A stretch of DNA of 64,000 nucleotides from the NCBI RefSeq assembly GCF_026153455.1, contig NZ_CP110629.1, forward strand, positions 1,798,001-1,862,000, read 5' to 3'. Positions 19,322 to 27,673 of the stretch are shown here, piece after piece; position 1 is the stretch's first letter; each line of letters starts with the position of its first letter. The notes under the pieces were generated by a model that saw only the letters and a list, made by a program, of their open reading frames with translations, did no database searches and was not told the DNA's origin. The DNA comes from Marinimicrobium sp. C6131. Its GTDB lineage: Bacteria; Pseudomonadota; Gammaproteobacteria; Pseudomonadales; Cellvibrionaceae. The position numbers and the translations under genes are program-made.

Positions 19322-20068
19322 ATGACCTACTGCCTGGCCATCAACGTCGAGAACGGATTGGTGTTCTGTTCGGATTCACGCACCAACGCCGGGGTCGACC
19401 AGGTGAGCACCTACAGCAAGATGTACCGCTTCGGAATCGAGGGCGAGCGTCAGTTTGTGGTGCTCTCGGCGGGTAATCTGGGCACCACCCAGGCGGTGAT
19501 TTCCCGCTTGAAGCGGGATATAAAGGATGACGCCGAACAGAGCCTGAAAACGGTCGAATCCATGAGTGACGCCGCCGAATATCTGGGAGAGGTCAACCGC
19601 GCCCAGCAGGAAAAACACTCGGATAACACCAGCGCCAATTTTGAGGCGAGTTTTATCATCGGCGGGCAGATCCAGGGCGAGAAACCCCGGGTGATGATGG
19701 TGTACCCGGCGGGCAACCATATCACCACGTCGAAAGACACCCGCTACCTGCAGATCGGAGAAAGCAAATACGGCAAACCGATTCTGGACCGTATCCTGAC
19801 CGCCAAAACCGACCTGGACACCAGCGCTCTGTGCGCCCTGGTCTCCATGGACTCCACCATGCGCAGTAACCTCACGGTTGGGCCTCCCATCGAGCTGCTG
19901 CGCTACGAGAAGGACTCGTTCACCGGTCAGCACAACCGCTTCGATGAAGACGATGAGTATCTGCGGGAATTGAAAAAAGCCTGGGATGCCCGTCTGGTGG
20001 AGGCGTTTGTGCAACTGCCGCCTATTGACTGGCAGCCGCAATCACCCGATGAATCACACGAAGCTTAG
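19322..20068 (+). CDS. Anbu, ancestral beta-subunit proteasome-like Ntn hydrolase
   Basis: A 248-residue proteasome-fold protein of the bacterial Anbu family. With the ATG at 19322 the sequence begins M-T-Y, so Met removal would expose Thr as nucleophile; FCSDSRTNAG supplies the conserved Asp and YSKMYRF the conserved Lys of the Ntn active site. A TTG at 19298 would bury the Thr, which argues against it. Its family usually travels with alpha-E and circularly permuted ATP-grasp genes, and both lie just beyond on the opposite strand. Its last 47 bp overlap the 3' end of the convergent peptidase gene. Confidence 0.88.
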   Translation: MTYCLAINVENGLVFCSDSRTNAGVDQVSTYSKMYRFGIEGERQFVVLSAGNLGTTQAVISRLKRDIKDDAEQSLKTVESMSDAAEYLGEVNRAQQEKHSDNTSANFEASFIIGGQIQGEKPRVMMVYPAGNHITTSKDTRYLQIGESKYGKPILDRILTAKTDLDTSALCALVSMDSTMRSNLTVGPPIELLRYEKDSFTGQHNRFDEDDEYLRELKKAWDARLVEAFVQLPPIDWQPQSPDESHEA

Positions 20069-21038
20069 CGATCACTGAGTCGGTCAGCACGAACGGATAG
20101 GCGTCCGGCAGGCCCATGCTGCGATTCAGGGCGTTGAGCACCACAGTCAATTCCACCCAGCTCTGGACCAGCTCGTCCACCGAATCCGTCGCCACCACGG
20201 GGGCGGAGCCAAAGGCCCGGGCGGTGTCCAGGGTATCCCACATGTGCAGGTAGTGCGCCCAGGTCTCAGCCCAGTCTTCCAACGGGTGTGAACAAGCATA
20301 GGCGCTGATGTGGGTACCCTGCCAATTCGGGTTTCCCCCCTGCTTATAATGGCTTTTCAGCGCTTGCTGATAATCCACGTGGGGATTGCCAAACACCTCG
20401 ATCACCTCCTGCTCCCAGGCCGTCCCCCGCACCAGCAGGTCGTAGTAATAGTGACCGCTCTCGTGGCGAAAGTGCCCGAGAAGGGTCCGGTAGTACTCCC
20501 CCAGTTGCTGGCGAATCCGCTCCCGGTAGGCATCGTCCGCCTCGGCCAGGTTCAGGGTGATCAACCCCATGGCGTGGCCGGTGGCCACATAGGATTCACG
20601 CACATTGGCGTTGGAGCGGCTGTCCTCCAGGAACGCGAACTGCAAGCCGATTTTGGGCGCCTCATGACGCCCCTGAACCGGCAGCCCGAGCTGCATCAGG
20701 GTGTAGATCAGATGGCGTTTGGCCGATTCCAGCTTGGCCCAGTGGCGCACATTCCCGGGGCGTTCCAGGTGCGGCACAATCTTGTTCAATCGACAGGAAC
20801 GACAGTAGCGGTGACGATCACCGGCGGGCAGCACCCAGTTGCAGCTCTGATATTCGATGTGATTGCGACAGTCGTGAAAGCGTTCGCCCGAGGCACTCAC
20901 CAGCACACCGTCCGCTTCGAGAATCAGTGCCACCATATCCTGCCGCTCGGGATCAAACCGCAGCAGGCGCCCGCAATTCAGGCACTCGCTATTATCAAAG
21001 AAAATGCGCTGGCCGCAGGTGCACTTGAAGTCTTTCAT
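20022..21038 (-). CDS. Putative zinc-binding metallopeptidase (COG4307-like)
   Basis: A 338-residue protein. The N-terminal zinc ribbon reads FKCTCGQRIFFDNSECLNCGR (four Cys), with further Cys at YCRSCR. A catalytic-type HExxH motif appears in LGHFRHESGHYYYDLLV, with downstream DWAETWAHYLHMWDTL likely giving a third ligand. Family function unknown; a peptidase role is inferred from the zincin motif. Third gene of an operon with ATP-grasp and alpha-E genes, a set that in other bacteria accompanies Anbu together with transglutaminase-like proteins. Confidence 0.82.
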   Translation of the reverse strand: MKDFKCTCGQRIFFDNSECLNCGRLLRFDPERQDMVALILEADGVLVSASGERFHDCRNHIEYQSCNWVLPAGDRHRYCRSCRLNKIVPHLERPGNVRHWAKLESAKRHLIYTLMQLGLPVQGRHEAPKIGLQFAFLEDSRSNANVRESYVATGHAMGLITLNLAEADDAYRERIRQQLGEYYRTLLGHFRHESGHYYYDLLVRGTAWEQEVIEVFGNPHVDYQQALKSHYKQGGNPNWQGTHISAYACSHPLEDWAETWAHYLHMWDTLDTARAFGSAPVVATDSVDELVQSWVELTVVLNALNRSMGLPDAYPFVLTDSVIAKLRVIHRVIAAASQ

Positions 21039-21043
21039 AGGGG

Positions 21044-22006
21044 TTATTGGCTCTGGGCCTGAGGGGCGACAGGCAGGAACCAGGTATTGGCAATCTGCCG
21101 GTGAATATCCGCCACTTCCAGTTGCACGTTGTCGACGTACTCCTGAAGGCCGGATTCGAGCAGCTCGGGAATGTTGGCACTGCGCAGGCGACGGCGCACG
21201 CCGGTCACCGCCCGCAGGGCTTCATCACTGTTGGGCAACTTGTGCAGGCAGGATTCCAGCTCACCCAGGCTGTGGGACACCGAGCGCGGAAACATACCGT
21301 CCTGCAACAGAAAGGTCACCACATCCTCCGCGTTCACCCGGTCCTGCACATGCTGGCTGTACATCTGATAGGCGCTGAGCGAGCGCAATACGCTCATCCA
21401 GAGAATATTGTCGTAGGGCTCCAGTACATCTTCCTCACCGCTGAGGTGAGGCAACAGGTTCGCCGAGCCGGCATCGACAATGCGGGTGGTCATATCGGCC
21501 CGCTCCAGGTTGCGTCCGATGCGGATGAAGTCATAGGCGCTGTTGTGACTCATACAGCCCGCCAGCAGGCCGGTGAACTGCTGAATGCTGGCAATGACCG
21601 TATGCAGGACCCGGTTGCGCTCGCGCCGAGCCACCGACTTGGACAGATTGTCCTTCACCTCGAGATACAGGTTGTTGATCAGCTCCCAGGCTTCCATGGG
21701 AATGATTTCCCGGGTGATCCGCGCATTCTCCCGCGCCCAGCTCAGAGAGTTGAGCAGCGAGGCCGGGTTGTCCCGGTCCGACAGCATGAAGCGCACCACC
21801 GTGCGCTCATCGGCCTCCTCGGTATCGCCGCGATTGAAATAATCGCCGGTGCCACTGATTTTGATCAGCGAGCCCCACCCCACCCGGATGCCCCGGGGCA
21901 GATCCATCAGCAGGTGAGAGTTGACATTGACCAGGCGCGCGACGTTTTCGCTGCGCTCCATGTACCGGCTCATCCAGTAAATACGTTCTGCGACTCGTGA
22001 CAACAT
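21044..22006 (-). CDS. Alpha-E domain protein (COG2307)
   Basis: A 320-residue all-helical protein of the alpha-E family, starting MLSRVAERIYWMSRYMERSENVARLV, the family signature. ADMTTRIVDAG and SVLRSLSAYQMYSQH are further landmarks. The start is the ATG at 22006, 1 nt after the end of the upstream ATP-grasp gene; a longer frame from 22051 overlaps it. Alpha-E proteins pair with circularly permuted ATP-grasp enzymes and are thought to act in a peptide-modification or peptide-synthesis system; biochemistry unknown. Confidence 0.88.
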   Translation of the reverse strand: MLSRVAERIYWMSRYMERSENVARLVNVNSHLLMDLPRGIRVGWGSLIKISGTGDYFNRGDTEEADERTVVRFMLSDRDNPASLLNSLSWARENARITREIIPMEAWELINNLYLEVKDNLSKSVARRERNRVLHTVIASIQQFTGLLAGCMSHNSAYDFIRIGRNLERADMTTRIVDAGSANLLPHLSGEEDVLEPYDNILWMSVLRSLSAYQMYSQHVQDRVNAEDVVTFLLQDGMFPRSVSHSLGELESCLHKLPNSDEALRAVTGVRRRLRSANIPELLESGLQEYVDNVQLEVADIHRQIANTWFLPVAPQAQSQ

Positions 22007-22007
22007 C

Positions 22008-23456
22008 TTATTTGTCCCCCTCAACCACAATCCAGGTGTCTTTGCTGCCACCCCCCTGGGAGGAGTTCACCACAAAGGAGCCCTTGGTCATCGCCACCCG
22101 GGTCAGGCCTCCGGGAGTGACGTGGTGATCCCGCCCCTGAAGAATGAACGGCCGCAAATCGATATGCCGTGGCTCGGCGTTGCGCGGTGTCACCACCGGC
22201 GCAGTCGACAGGGACATCAACGGCTGCGCCATATAATTGCGCGGATTGGCCTTGATCTTCTGGGCGAAGGCTTCCCGCTCTTTCTTGCTCGCCTGGGGCC
22301 CCATCAACATGCCGTAACCGCCGGACTCGTTGGCCGGCTTGACCACCAGCTTGTCGAGGTTGGCCAACACATAGTCCCGATCCTTTTTATCGTTGCACAG
22401 GTAGCTGGGCACATTGGGCAGGATCGGGTCTTCGTCCAGGTAGTATTTGATCATCTTGGGCACATAGGTATAGACCAGCTTGTCATCCGCTACCCCCGCC
22501 CCGGGGGCATTGGCCAGGGCGACATTGCCCTTGAGCCAGGCGCGCATCAGCCCCGGCACACCCAGCACCGAGTCGGGATTGAACATCTCCGGGTCGAGGA
22601 ACAGATCGTCGATCCGCCGGTAAATCACATCCACCCGGGCCAGACCATTGATGGTACGCATGTACACCATATCGTCTTCCACCACTAGGTCGCTCCCCTC
22701 CACCAGCTCCACGCCCATCTGTTGGGCCAGATAGGAGTGCTCAAAATAGGCGGAGTTGTAGATGCCCGGGGTGAGCACCACCACTTCGGGAAATTCCATG
22801 GGACGCGGCGAAATCGCCGCGAGGGTATCGAACAACTGGTTGGGGTATTCGGTCACCGGCAGAATGGTGTGGTTTTCAAACAGCTCCGGCAGCACCCGCT
22901 TGGTGACCTTGCGATTCTCCAGCATGTAGGACACGCCCGAGGGAACCCTCAGGTTGTCTTCCAGGACGTAAAACTGCCCTTTCTCGTCGCGAATCAGGTC
23001 GGTGCCGCAGATATGCGCCCAGACCCCAAACGCCGGCTTCATGCCAATGCACTCCGGCCGGAAGTTTTTGGAATCCGCCAACAGCTCTTCCGGAAAGACA
23101 CCGTCCTTGATGATCTTGCGCTCGTTGTAGACATCGTCAATAAAGCAGTTGAGTGCCTTGAGGCGCTGGATCAGGCCGCGCTCGGTTTTCTCCCACTCGC
23201 GCTGGGAAATCACCCGGGGAATGATGTCGAAGGGCCAGTCGCGGTCAATATTGCCCGCGTCGCTGTAGACGGTGAAGGAGATCCCCATGGTCTTGATCGC
23301 CAACTCGGCGGAGAGCTTGCGCTCCTGAAGCTCCTCGCCGCTGAGGGAAGCGAGGTAGTTGGCCAGATGGCGGGCCGCTTTGCGCGGGTTGCCGGGGGAG
23401 CTGATCAGTTCGTCGTAGAAGTCGCCACAGGCGTATTCGCGCCAGTCAATCTGCAT
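22008..23456 (-). CDS. Circularly permuted ATP-grasp protein (COG2308)
   Basis: A 482-residue ATP-grasp ligase-like protein in the circularly permuted form. Landmarks: RPECIGMKPAFGVWAHICGTDLIRDEKGQFYVLEDNLRVPSGVSYMLENR, YRRIDDLFLDPEMF and LDKLVVKPANESGGYGMLMGP (nucleotide-binding loop). These enzymes are predicted to form amide bonds at ATP cost. The start is the ATG at 23456 (MQIDWREY). First gene of the three-gene operon facing anbu; together they suggest a peptide-making and peptide-cleaving system, which is inference. Confidence 0.9.
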   Translation of the reverse strand: MQIDWREYACGDFYDELISSPGNPRKAARHLANYLASLSGEELQERKLSAELAIKTMGISFTVYSDAGNIDRDWPFDIIPRVISQREWEKTERGLIQRLKALNCFIDDVYNERKIIKDGVFPEELLADSKNFRPECIGMKPAFGVWAHICGTDLIRDEKGQFYVLEDNLRVPSGVSYMLENRKVTKRVLPELFENHTILPVTEYPNQLFDTLAAISPRPMEFPEVVVLTPGIYNSAYFEHSYLAQQMGVELVEGSDLVVEDDMVYMRTINGLARVDVIYRRIDDLFLDPEMFNPDSVLGVPGLMRAWLKGNVALANAPGAGVADDKLVYTYVPKMIKYYLDEDPILPNVPSYLCNDKKDRDYVLANLDKLVVKPANESGGYGMLMGPQASKKEREAFAQKIKANPRNYMAQPLMSLSTAPVVTPRNAEPRHIDLRPFILQGRDHHVTPGGLTRVAMTKGSFVVNSSQGGGSKDTWIVVEGDK

Positions 23457-23714
23457 AGTTGGGTCCCTACCGCTGCATGAGAGGCACCTCAAAAGGAACC
23501 AGACCACCCTCTGAGGCGCTGATCAGGCGACAATAGCATTTTAACGCTCGAACGCCAAGGTTCAAAGCGTAGAGCACAGTTGCCCACCAAAACAAGATAA
23601 GCTAAAAGACCCCTCCATATGTGTTCACTAACAGCTGTGAGCACACCCAAACAATGACCTGAGATAAGTTAATTGCGACAATATAGGAGTTAATTAACAT
23701 AAGCCATACATCGG
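23457..23714. other. Island boundary, no gene seen
   Basis: A 258-bp transition from the GC-rich ATP-grasp operon to strongly AT-rich DNA. It probably contains the ATP-grasp promoter on its left side. No tRNA, integrase or direct repeat was found that would define an attachment site. Confidence 0.5.
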
Positions 23715-24044
23715 CTACCACAACACCAGATAGCTAACAACCAGAAAGAACAAGGAAACAGAAAACGCCAGCCCCCTCATTCCCTTGTTTGAAACACTAA
23801 CTGTCACTCCCCTCAAAACTATAGGCAGCCCCAGGATATAATCTCTGATAACTAAAAGACTCGCCAAAAACATTAAAAATGAAAAAACCTTTACCATAAA
23901 TGGATCAGAACTACAAATGATCAAATGAACGTAGAAGACTATACTTACAAAACAAATAAAAAATAGAATAAACTTTTCAATAAAATTAAACCTCTGACAA
24001 ATAAAGAAATTTTTTCCTTTCGTCAGAAACAGAAGCCACTGCAT
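23715..24044 (-). CDS. Small hydrophobic protein downstream of third Rhs cassette
   Basis: About 109 residues if the ATG at 24044 is used. Three hydrophobic stretches are visible (FILFFICFVSIVFYVHLIICS, FSFLMFLASLLVI and LAFSVSLFFLVVSYLVLW), so it is a membrane protein. AT-rich and unrecognised. The frame overlaps the preceding gene by 59 bp from this start, and stays open to 24182, so the true start may be a non-standard codon nearer 23975. It could be a second immunity factor or an unrelated cassette gene. Confidence 0.45.
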   Translation of the reverse strand: MQWLLFLTKGKNFFICQRFNFIEKFILFFICFVSIVFYVHLIICSSDPFMVKVFSFLMFLASLLVIRDYILGLPIVLRGVTVSVSNKGMRGLAFSVSLFFLVVSYLVLW

Positions 24045-24447
24045 TGAACATGTATTCTCGTCCATCCTCACAAGACAGAAAAAGAAACTGATCATTCGGA
24101 TAAAAGGCAATCTTCTTCCCCACGATATTATCAAAGCACGCCTTTGAGTCCCAACGAAAAATTTCTCCCGAGGTAAACTCAAACATCATTGCCTCTGGAG
24201 GATTCAACTTCTCAAAAAAGCTTATCTGATTACTCTTGAAATCTATAACATTATCTCCAATGGAAATTATTACCAATACACCGTTATTTAGAATAAAAAA
24301 CAATCTTCTACCATCGAACTGATAATCCAACAGAGCTTGACCATTAATCAACTTCAACTCAGGTATCGAAGTATTCTTCACAGCGGAAGAAAATGAACTA
24401 TAGGCTTTAGGATATATTTCCGGCTTTACTTTAAGAGTCTTTAACAT
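23986..24447 (-). CDS. Candidate immunity protein for Rhs tip 3
   Basis: A 153-residue soluble-looking, AT-rich protein, not recognised. Beta-strand-like blocks (LLDYQFDGRRLFFILNNGVLVIISIG, FLFLSCEDGREYMFNAVASV) suggest a compact immunity fold. It starts 6 nt after the stop of the third Rhs tip, the standard position for a cognate immunity gene. The role is inferred from position only. Confidence 0.6.
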   Translation of the reverse strand: MLKTLKVKPEIYPKAYSSFSSAVKNTSIPELKLINGQALLDYQFDGRRLFFILNNGVLVIISIGDNVIDFKSNQISFFEKLNPPEAMMFEFTSGEIFRWDSKACFDNIVGKKIAFYPNDQFLFLSCEDGREYMFNAVASVSDERKKFLYLSEV

Positions 24448-24453
24448 AAAATT

Positions 24454-25821
24454 CTACCAATATTTATCATTCTTAGAAGAACGGTGTCCTCCCGTCCATT
24501 TTCCAGTTCGTGGGTTTTTAAATGCAGACTGAACCTCACCATTTGAATCCACGCCTGACCACTTCTCCGTATAACCTTGACCTCTAAGTCCAGGATCTTT
24601 AGTTCTTCCTTCATACTCAACTTCGTCCAGTGGATTCACCTCCCCGACCGCACCTTCAAGGCTATCGTATTCTTCCTCAACCTCTCCGCCTTCATTAAAC
24701 ATCCCATTGATCGCCGCAACCATTCCAACCTTATGTCCTGTTAGGTTATAAATGGCAACCGACATCAAATTATCTTGGGCGTTCTGCATCCCCCGAACAA
24801 AGGCCTGTGCTACCTCTCTCTGAGCAGCGGCCGACTGGCACCATATATTACATTGTGCGGTAACCTCGCCGTCATACTCTACAGACGTCATTCCCGTTGG
24901 ATCAGTGTATCTAAGAGGATCATTATGCACATAAGCATAAAGATTCATCTGGTCCTCATACCCAATCGGATCGGTCTGCAAGAACCGCCCTATCTGCGGA
25001 TCATAGGCCCGAGCCCGGTAATGATACAAGCCCACTTCGGGTAACCACATCTGACCGGTATACCCAAACCGGGACACGTTCCCGCCTCCGGCCACCCCGA
25101 AGGCATCATAGGTATTGATCGACACGACCGCGCCAGAGCTATTGGTCTGAGCGACCACCGATCCCTGATGATCTATATGATAGAACTTTCGGTTACTGGT
25201 TCCAAGAACGCTGCCTTCGAACACCGCCACCGGCGCCAGGCGATTCATAGTCGGGATGTACCGACGCTTGACCGTGGTGCCTTCGTACTCGGCGATGACA
25301 TGCTCCCCGCTGTACAGAAACAACACCGTCTTGTTGGTATCGTAGGACTGGACCTTATAGAGTCGCCCTAACGGGTCATAGGTCAATCTTGCATTATAGG
25401 TCCCTGTAGAGCTGGTCAGCCGATTGTCTTCGTCATACGCATAGGTGGTAATGCCATCGGTCTTATAATTGCCCTTTTCATCATACTGGACGGTATTGCC
25501 GTTGATCTCCGTGTACTGATTCAGACCGTTGGGCTGATAATCTCCCACCAGCCCTACCTTACCCTTGTGAAAGAACCGGTCGTTCGAGAGCTGCTTCCCA
25601 ATAATCTGGTTTGCCGAGTTATAGGAGAAATCCGTAGAGGCATCATTCAGACTTCCCGAGTAGTTCTGTTGATGACGCTTCGGCCGGCCAATGTCGTCGT
25701 AAGTTGTTGATCTAAAAGCGAATAAGACTGAAACCTTGTCACTACTGGATCTAAAAGTCAGGGGCTCGCATAAGTGCAGAATGAAACGGGAGTTATAAAG
25801 GGCGCAAAGGGAGTTGGACAC
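24454..25821 (-). CDS. Displaced Rhs cassette 3: partial core with alternative toxin tip
   Basis: 455 residues from a GTG at 25821. The first 34 residues come from the 122-bp junction segment. Residues 35-302 are the distal Rhs core (YD repeats such as YDEKGNYKTDGITTYAYDEDNR) ending in the core-closing motif DPIGYEDQMNLYAYVHNDP. The tip follows DPTG and is unrelated to the other two tips: an acidic stretch (NEGGEVEEEYDSLEGAVGE), then a basic end with EKWSGVDSNGEVQSAFKNPR and HRSSKNDKYW, possibly a small nuclease-like domain (guess). It has no signal peptide, so it is probably silent until recombined with the complete core upstream. Confidence 0.8.
   Translation of the reverse strand: MSNSLCALYNSRFILHLCEPLTFRSSSDKVSVLFAFRSTTYDDIGRPKRHQQNYSGSLNDASTDFSYNSANQIIGKQLSNDRFFHKGKVGLVGDYQPNGLNQYTEINGNTVQYDEKGNYKTDGITTYAYDEDNRLTSSTGTYNARLTYDPLGRLYKVQSYDTNKTVLFLYSGEHVIAEYEGTTVKRRYIPTMNRLAPVAVFEGSVLGTSNRKFYHIDHQGSVVAQTNSSGAVVSINTYDAFGVAGGGNVSRFGYTGQMWLPEVGLYHYRARAYDPQIGRFLQTDPIGYEDQMNLYAYVHNDPLRYTDPTGMTSVEYDGEVTAQCNIWCQSAAAQREVAQAFVRGMQNAQDNLMSVAIYNLTGHKVGMVAAINGMFNEGGEVEEEYDSLEGAVGEVNPLDEVEYEGRTKDPGLRGQGYTEKWSGVDSNGEVQSAFKNPRTGKWTGGHRSSKNDKYW
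24917..25720 (-). repeat. Rhs distal-core copy 3 (804 bp)
   Basis: Aligns without gaps to 28697-29500 and 26739-27542. By eye it differs from the complete core at about a dozen positions, clustered near the upstream end; the distal 500 bp is essentially identical. The shared block ends exactly where the tips diverge, after the sequence coding YAYVHNDP. Confidence 0.93.
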
Positions 25822-25842
25822 TGATCAAAAAATAATCCCTCC
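25721..25842 (-). repeat. 122-bp junction repeat, copy B
   Basis: Shared with 27543-27664 with about four mismatches and no gaps. It sits between the previous immunity gene and the partial core. It is absent from the complete Rhs gene, whose sequence diverges abruptly at 29500/29501. The outer flank runs into GGGGACGGAGGGATT-like sequence. Confidence 0.9.
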
Positions 25843-25868
25843 GTCCCCTTTAATTCAGGGGTCCCCTA

Positions 25869-26270
25869 TTACGTGTCCTCTTCTTCCGGATCCATATACA
25901 AATCGAAAATCACATCAATGCCGTGCGGCTCTATTAGCTTAACAAGGTTCGATGAAAAAACTGCCCCACCTTGCCCATTATCTGAGCTAAGCCTACAAAA
26001 TATATCTACATCAACTTTATTTTTTATAGTAGACAATTGCTCCTGTTTAGCATCAAGAATTTTTAGAATTTTTCTAATATGAGATTCTAAAGAAACTTTT
26101 ATTTCGGGGTCCAGCTCCCAGGCCCAATATGAAAACTCTCTCTTCTTTGCACCTCTAGAAAACGTCTCTCCCATTGAAAATCCGCTGGTAGGATCACCTA
26201 AAACCTTCTTCAACTCACCAAGTGTAAGTTCCTTGGAGGAAATCCGCAAAGTCGCTTTTAACTCCAACAT
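25869..26270 (-). CDS. DUF4279 family protein, candidate immunity for Rhs tip 2
   Basis: A 133-residue protein matching the DUF4279 pattern: an early beta strand, LGELKKVLGDPTSGFSMGE, then FSYWAWELDPEIKVSLESHI, a helix with ILKILDAKQEQLSTI, and the closing IEPHGIDVIFDLYM. DUF4279 proteins are frequently found beside polymorphic toxins as immunity proteins. It starts 2 nt after the tip 2 stop, so the pairing is strong by position. Acidic C-terminus (DPEEEDT). Confidence 0.75.
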   Translation of the reverse strand: MLELKATLRISSKELTLGELKKVLGDPTSGFSMGETFSRGAKKREFSYWAWELDPEIKVSLESHIRKILKILDAKQEQLSTIKNKVDVDIFCRLSSDNGQGGAVFSSNLVKLIEPHGIDVIFDLYMDPEEEDT

Positions 26271-26272
26271 TA

Positions 26273-27379
26273 TTAAGTATCCTCTATGTTACCTATACTA
26301 TCGCCAAGGCCACCACTTTCTGTCTGCGGGAAAACTTCACCGCAATCATTACAGACTTCGACGTCTGGATTTCCTTCAAGTTTACCTTTCTGCTTAATTT
26401 CCTCAATTCTATTTTTTGCTTCCTTAGTTTTAATTCCGTGCTCTTGGCCTATTTTCCCAGGCTTATTGCTTGTATCTCCTCCGCAAGAAGGGCAATCACC
26501 AACCTCCGCCTGCCCTTGACCTTTGTTTTCAGTAGAACTGGAATCAGATGATTCATTAAAAATACTGCTAACGGCATTAGCTACAGCGTTTGCTGCCGAA
26601 ACCCCTTTCTTAACGCCACTAGCTACTGCTTTTCGACAGCCTGGACTCTTCGAGCAAGCTTTCGCTCCTATTGAAATTCCGGCACCAATACACGCCCCAC
26701 CGCAGGCCGCCTTGCCAGTTGGGTCTGTAAAATTCAATGGATCATTATGCACATAAGCATAAAGATTCATCTGATCTTCATACCCAATCGGATCCGTCTG
26801 CAAGAACCGCCCTATCTGCGGATCATAGGCCCGAGCCCGGTAGTGATACAAGCCCACTTCGGGTAACCACATCTGACCGGTATACCCAAACCGGGACACG
26901 TTCCCGCCTCCGGCCACTCCAAACGCATCATAGGTATTGATCGACACCACCGCGCCAGAGCTATTGGTCTGGGCGACCACCGACCCCTGATGATCTATAT
27001 GATAGAACTTTCGGTTACTGGTTCCAAGAACGCTGCCTTCAAACACCGCCACCGGCGCCAGCCGATTCATAGTCGGGATGTACCGACGTTTGACCGTGGT
27101 GCCTTCGTACTCGGCGATGACATGCTCACCGCTGTACAGAAACAACACCGTCTTGTTGGTATCGTAGGACTGGACCTTATAGAGTCGCCCTAACGGGTCA
27201 TAGGTCAATCTTGCATTATAGGTCCCAGTAGAGTTGGTCAGCCGATTGTCTTCGTCATACGCGTAGGTGGTAATGCCATCGGTCTTGTAATTGCCCTTTT
27301 GATCATACTGGACGGTATTGCCGTTGATCTCCGTGTACTGATTCAGACCGTTGGGCTGATAATCTCCCACCAGCCCCAC
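26273..27379 (-). CDS. Displaced Rhs cassette 2: partial core with alternative toxin tip
   Basis: 368 residues from the first ATG at 27379; the frame is open further upstream through the core copy to a TAA at 27617-27619 inside the junction repeat, which truncates it compared with cassette 3. The YD-repeat core ends in the same DPIGYEDQMNLYAYVHNDP motif. The tip after DPTG has a Cys-containing start (CGGACIGAGISIGAKACSK), then CPSCGG, then KIGQEHGIKTKEAKNRIEE and a second pair CNDCGE, so it may bind zinc; a nuclease-type activity is only a guess. No signal peptide, so probably a silent reservoir. Confidence 0.78.
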   Translation of the reverse strand: MGLVGDYQPNGLNQYTEINGNTVQYDQKGNYKTDGITTYAYDEDNRLTNSTGTYNARLTYDPLGRLYKVQSYDTNKTVLFLYSGEHVIAEYEGTTVKRRYIPTMNRLAPVAVFEGSVLGTSNRKFYHIDHQGSVVAQTNSSGAVVSINTYDAFGVAGGGNVSRFGYTGQMWLPEVGLYHYRARAYDPQIGRFLQTDPIGYEDQMNLYAYVHNDPLNFTDPTGKAACGGACIGAGISIGAKACSKSPGCRKAVASGVKKGVSAANAVANAVSSIFNESSDSSSTENKGQGQAEVGDCPSCGGDTSNKPGKIGQEHGIKTKEAKNRIEEIKQKGKLEGNPDVEVCNDCGEVFPQTESGGLGDSIGNIEDT

Positions 27380-27542
27380 ATTACCCTTGTGAAAGAACCG
27401 GTCATTCGAAAGCTGCTTCCCTATAAACTGGTTTGCCGGATTATAGGAGAAATCCGTAGAGGCGTCATACAGACTTCCCGAGTAGTTCTGTTGATGACGC
27501 TTCGGTCGGCCAATGTCGTCGTAAGTTTTTGATCTAACAGCG
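26739..27542 (-). repeat. Rhs distal-core copy 2 (804 bp)
   Basis: Gap-free copy of 28697-29500 with few substitutions, including one that changes Ile to Phe in the segment NPANQFIGKQ. Both ends coincide with those of copy 3, so the two displaced cassettes share the same breakpoints. Confidence 0.93.
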
Positions 27543-27664
27543 AATAAGACTGAAACCTTGTCACTACTGGATCCAAAAGTCAGGGGCTCGCATAAATGCA
27601 GAATGAAACGGGAGTTTTAAAGGGCGCAAAGGCAGTTGGACACTGATCAAAAAATAATCCCTCC
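27543..27664 (-). repeat. 122-bp junction repeat, copy A
   Basis: Near-identical to 25721-25842. It lies between the immunity gene of the active Rhs and the displaced core of cassette 2. Contains the in-frame TAA at 27617-27619 that is TAT in copy B. Confidence 0.9.
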
Positions 27665-27673
27665 CACCCACCT

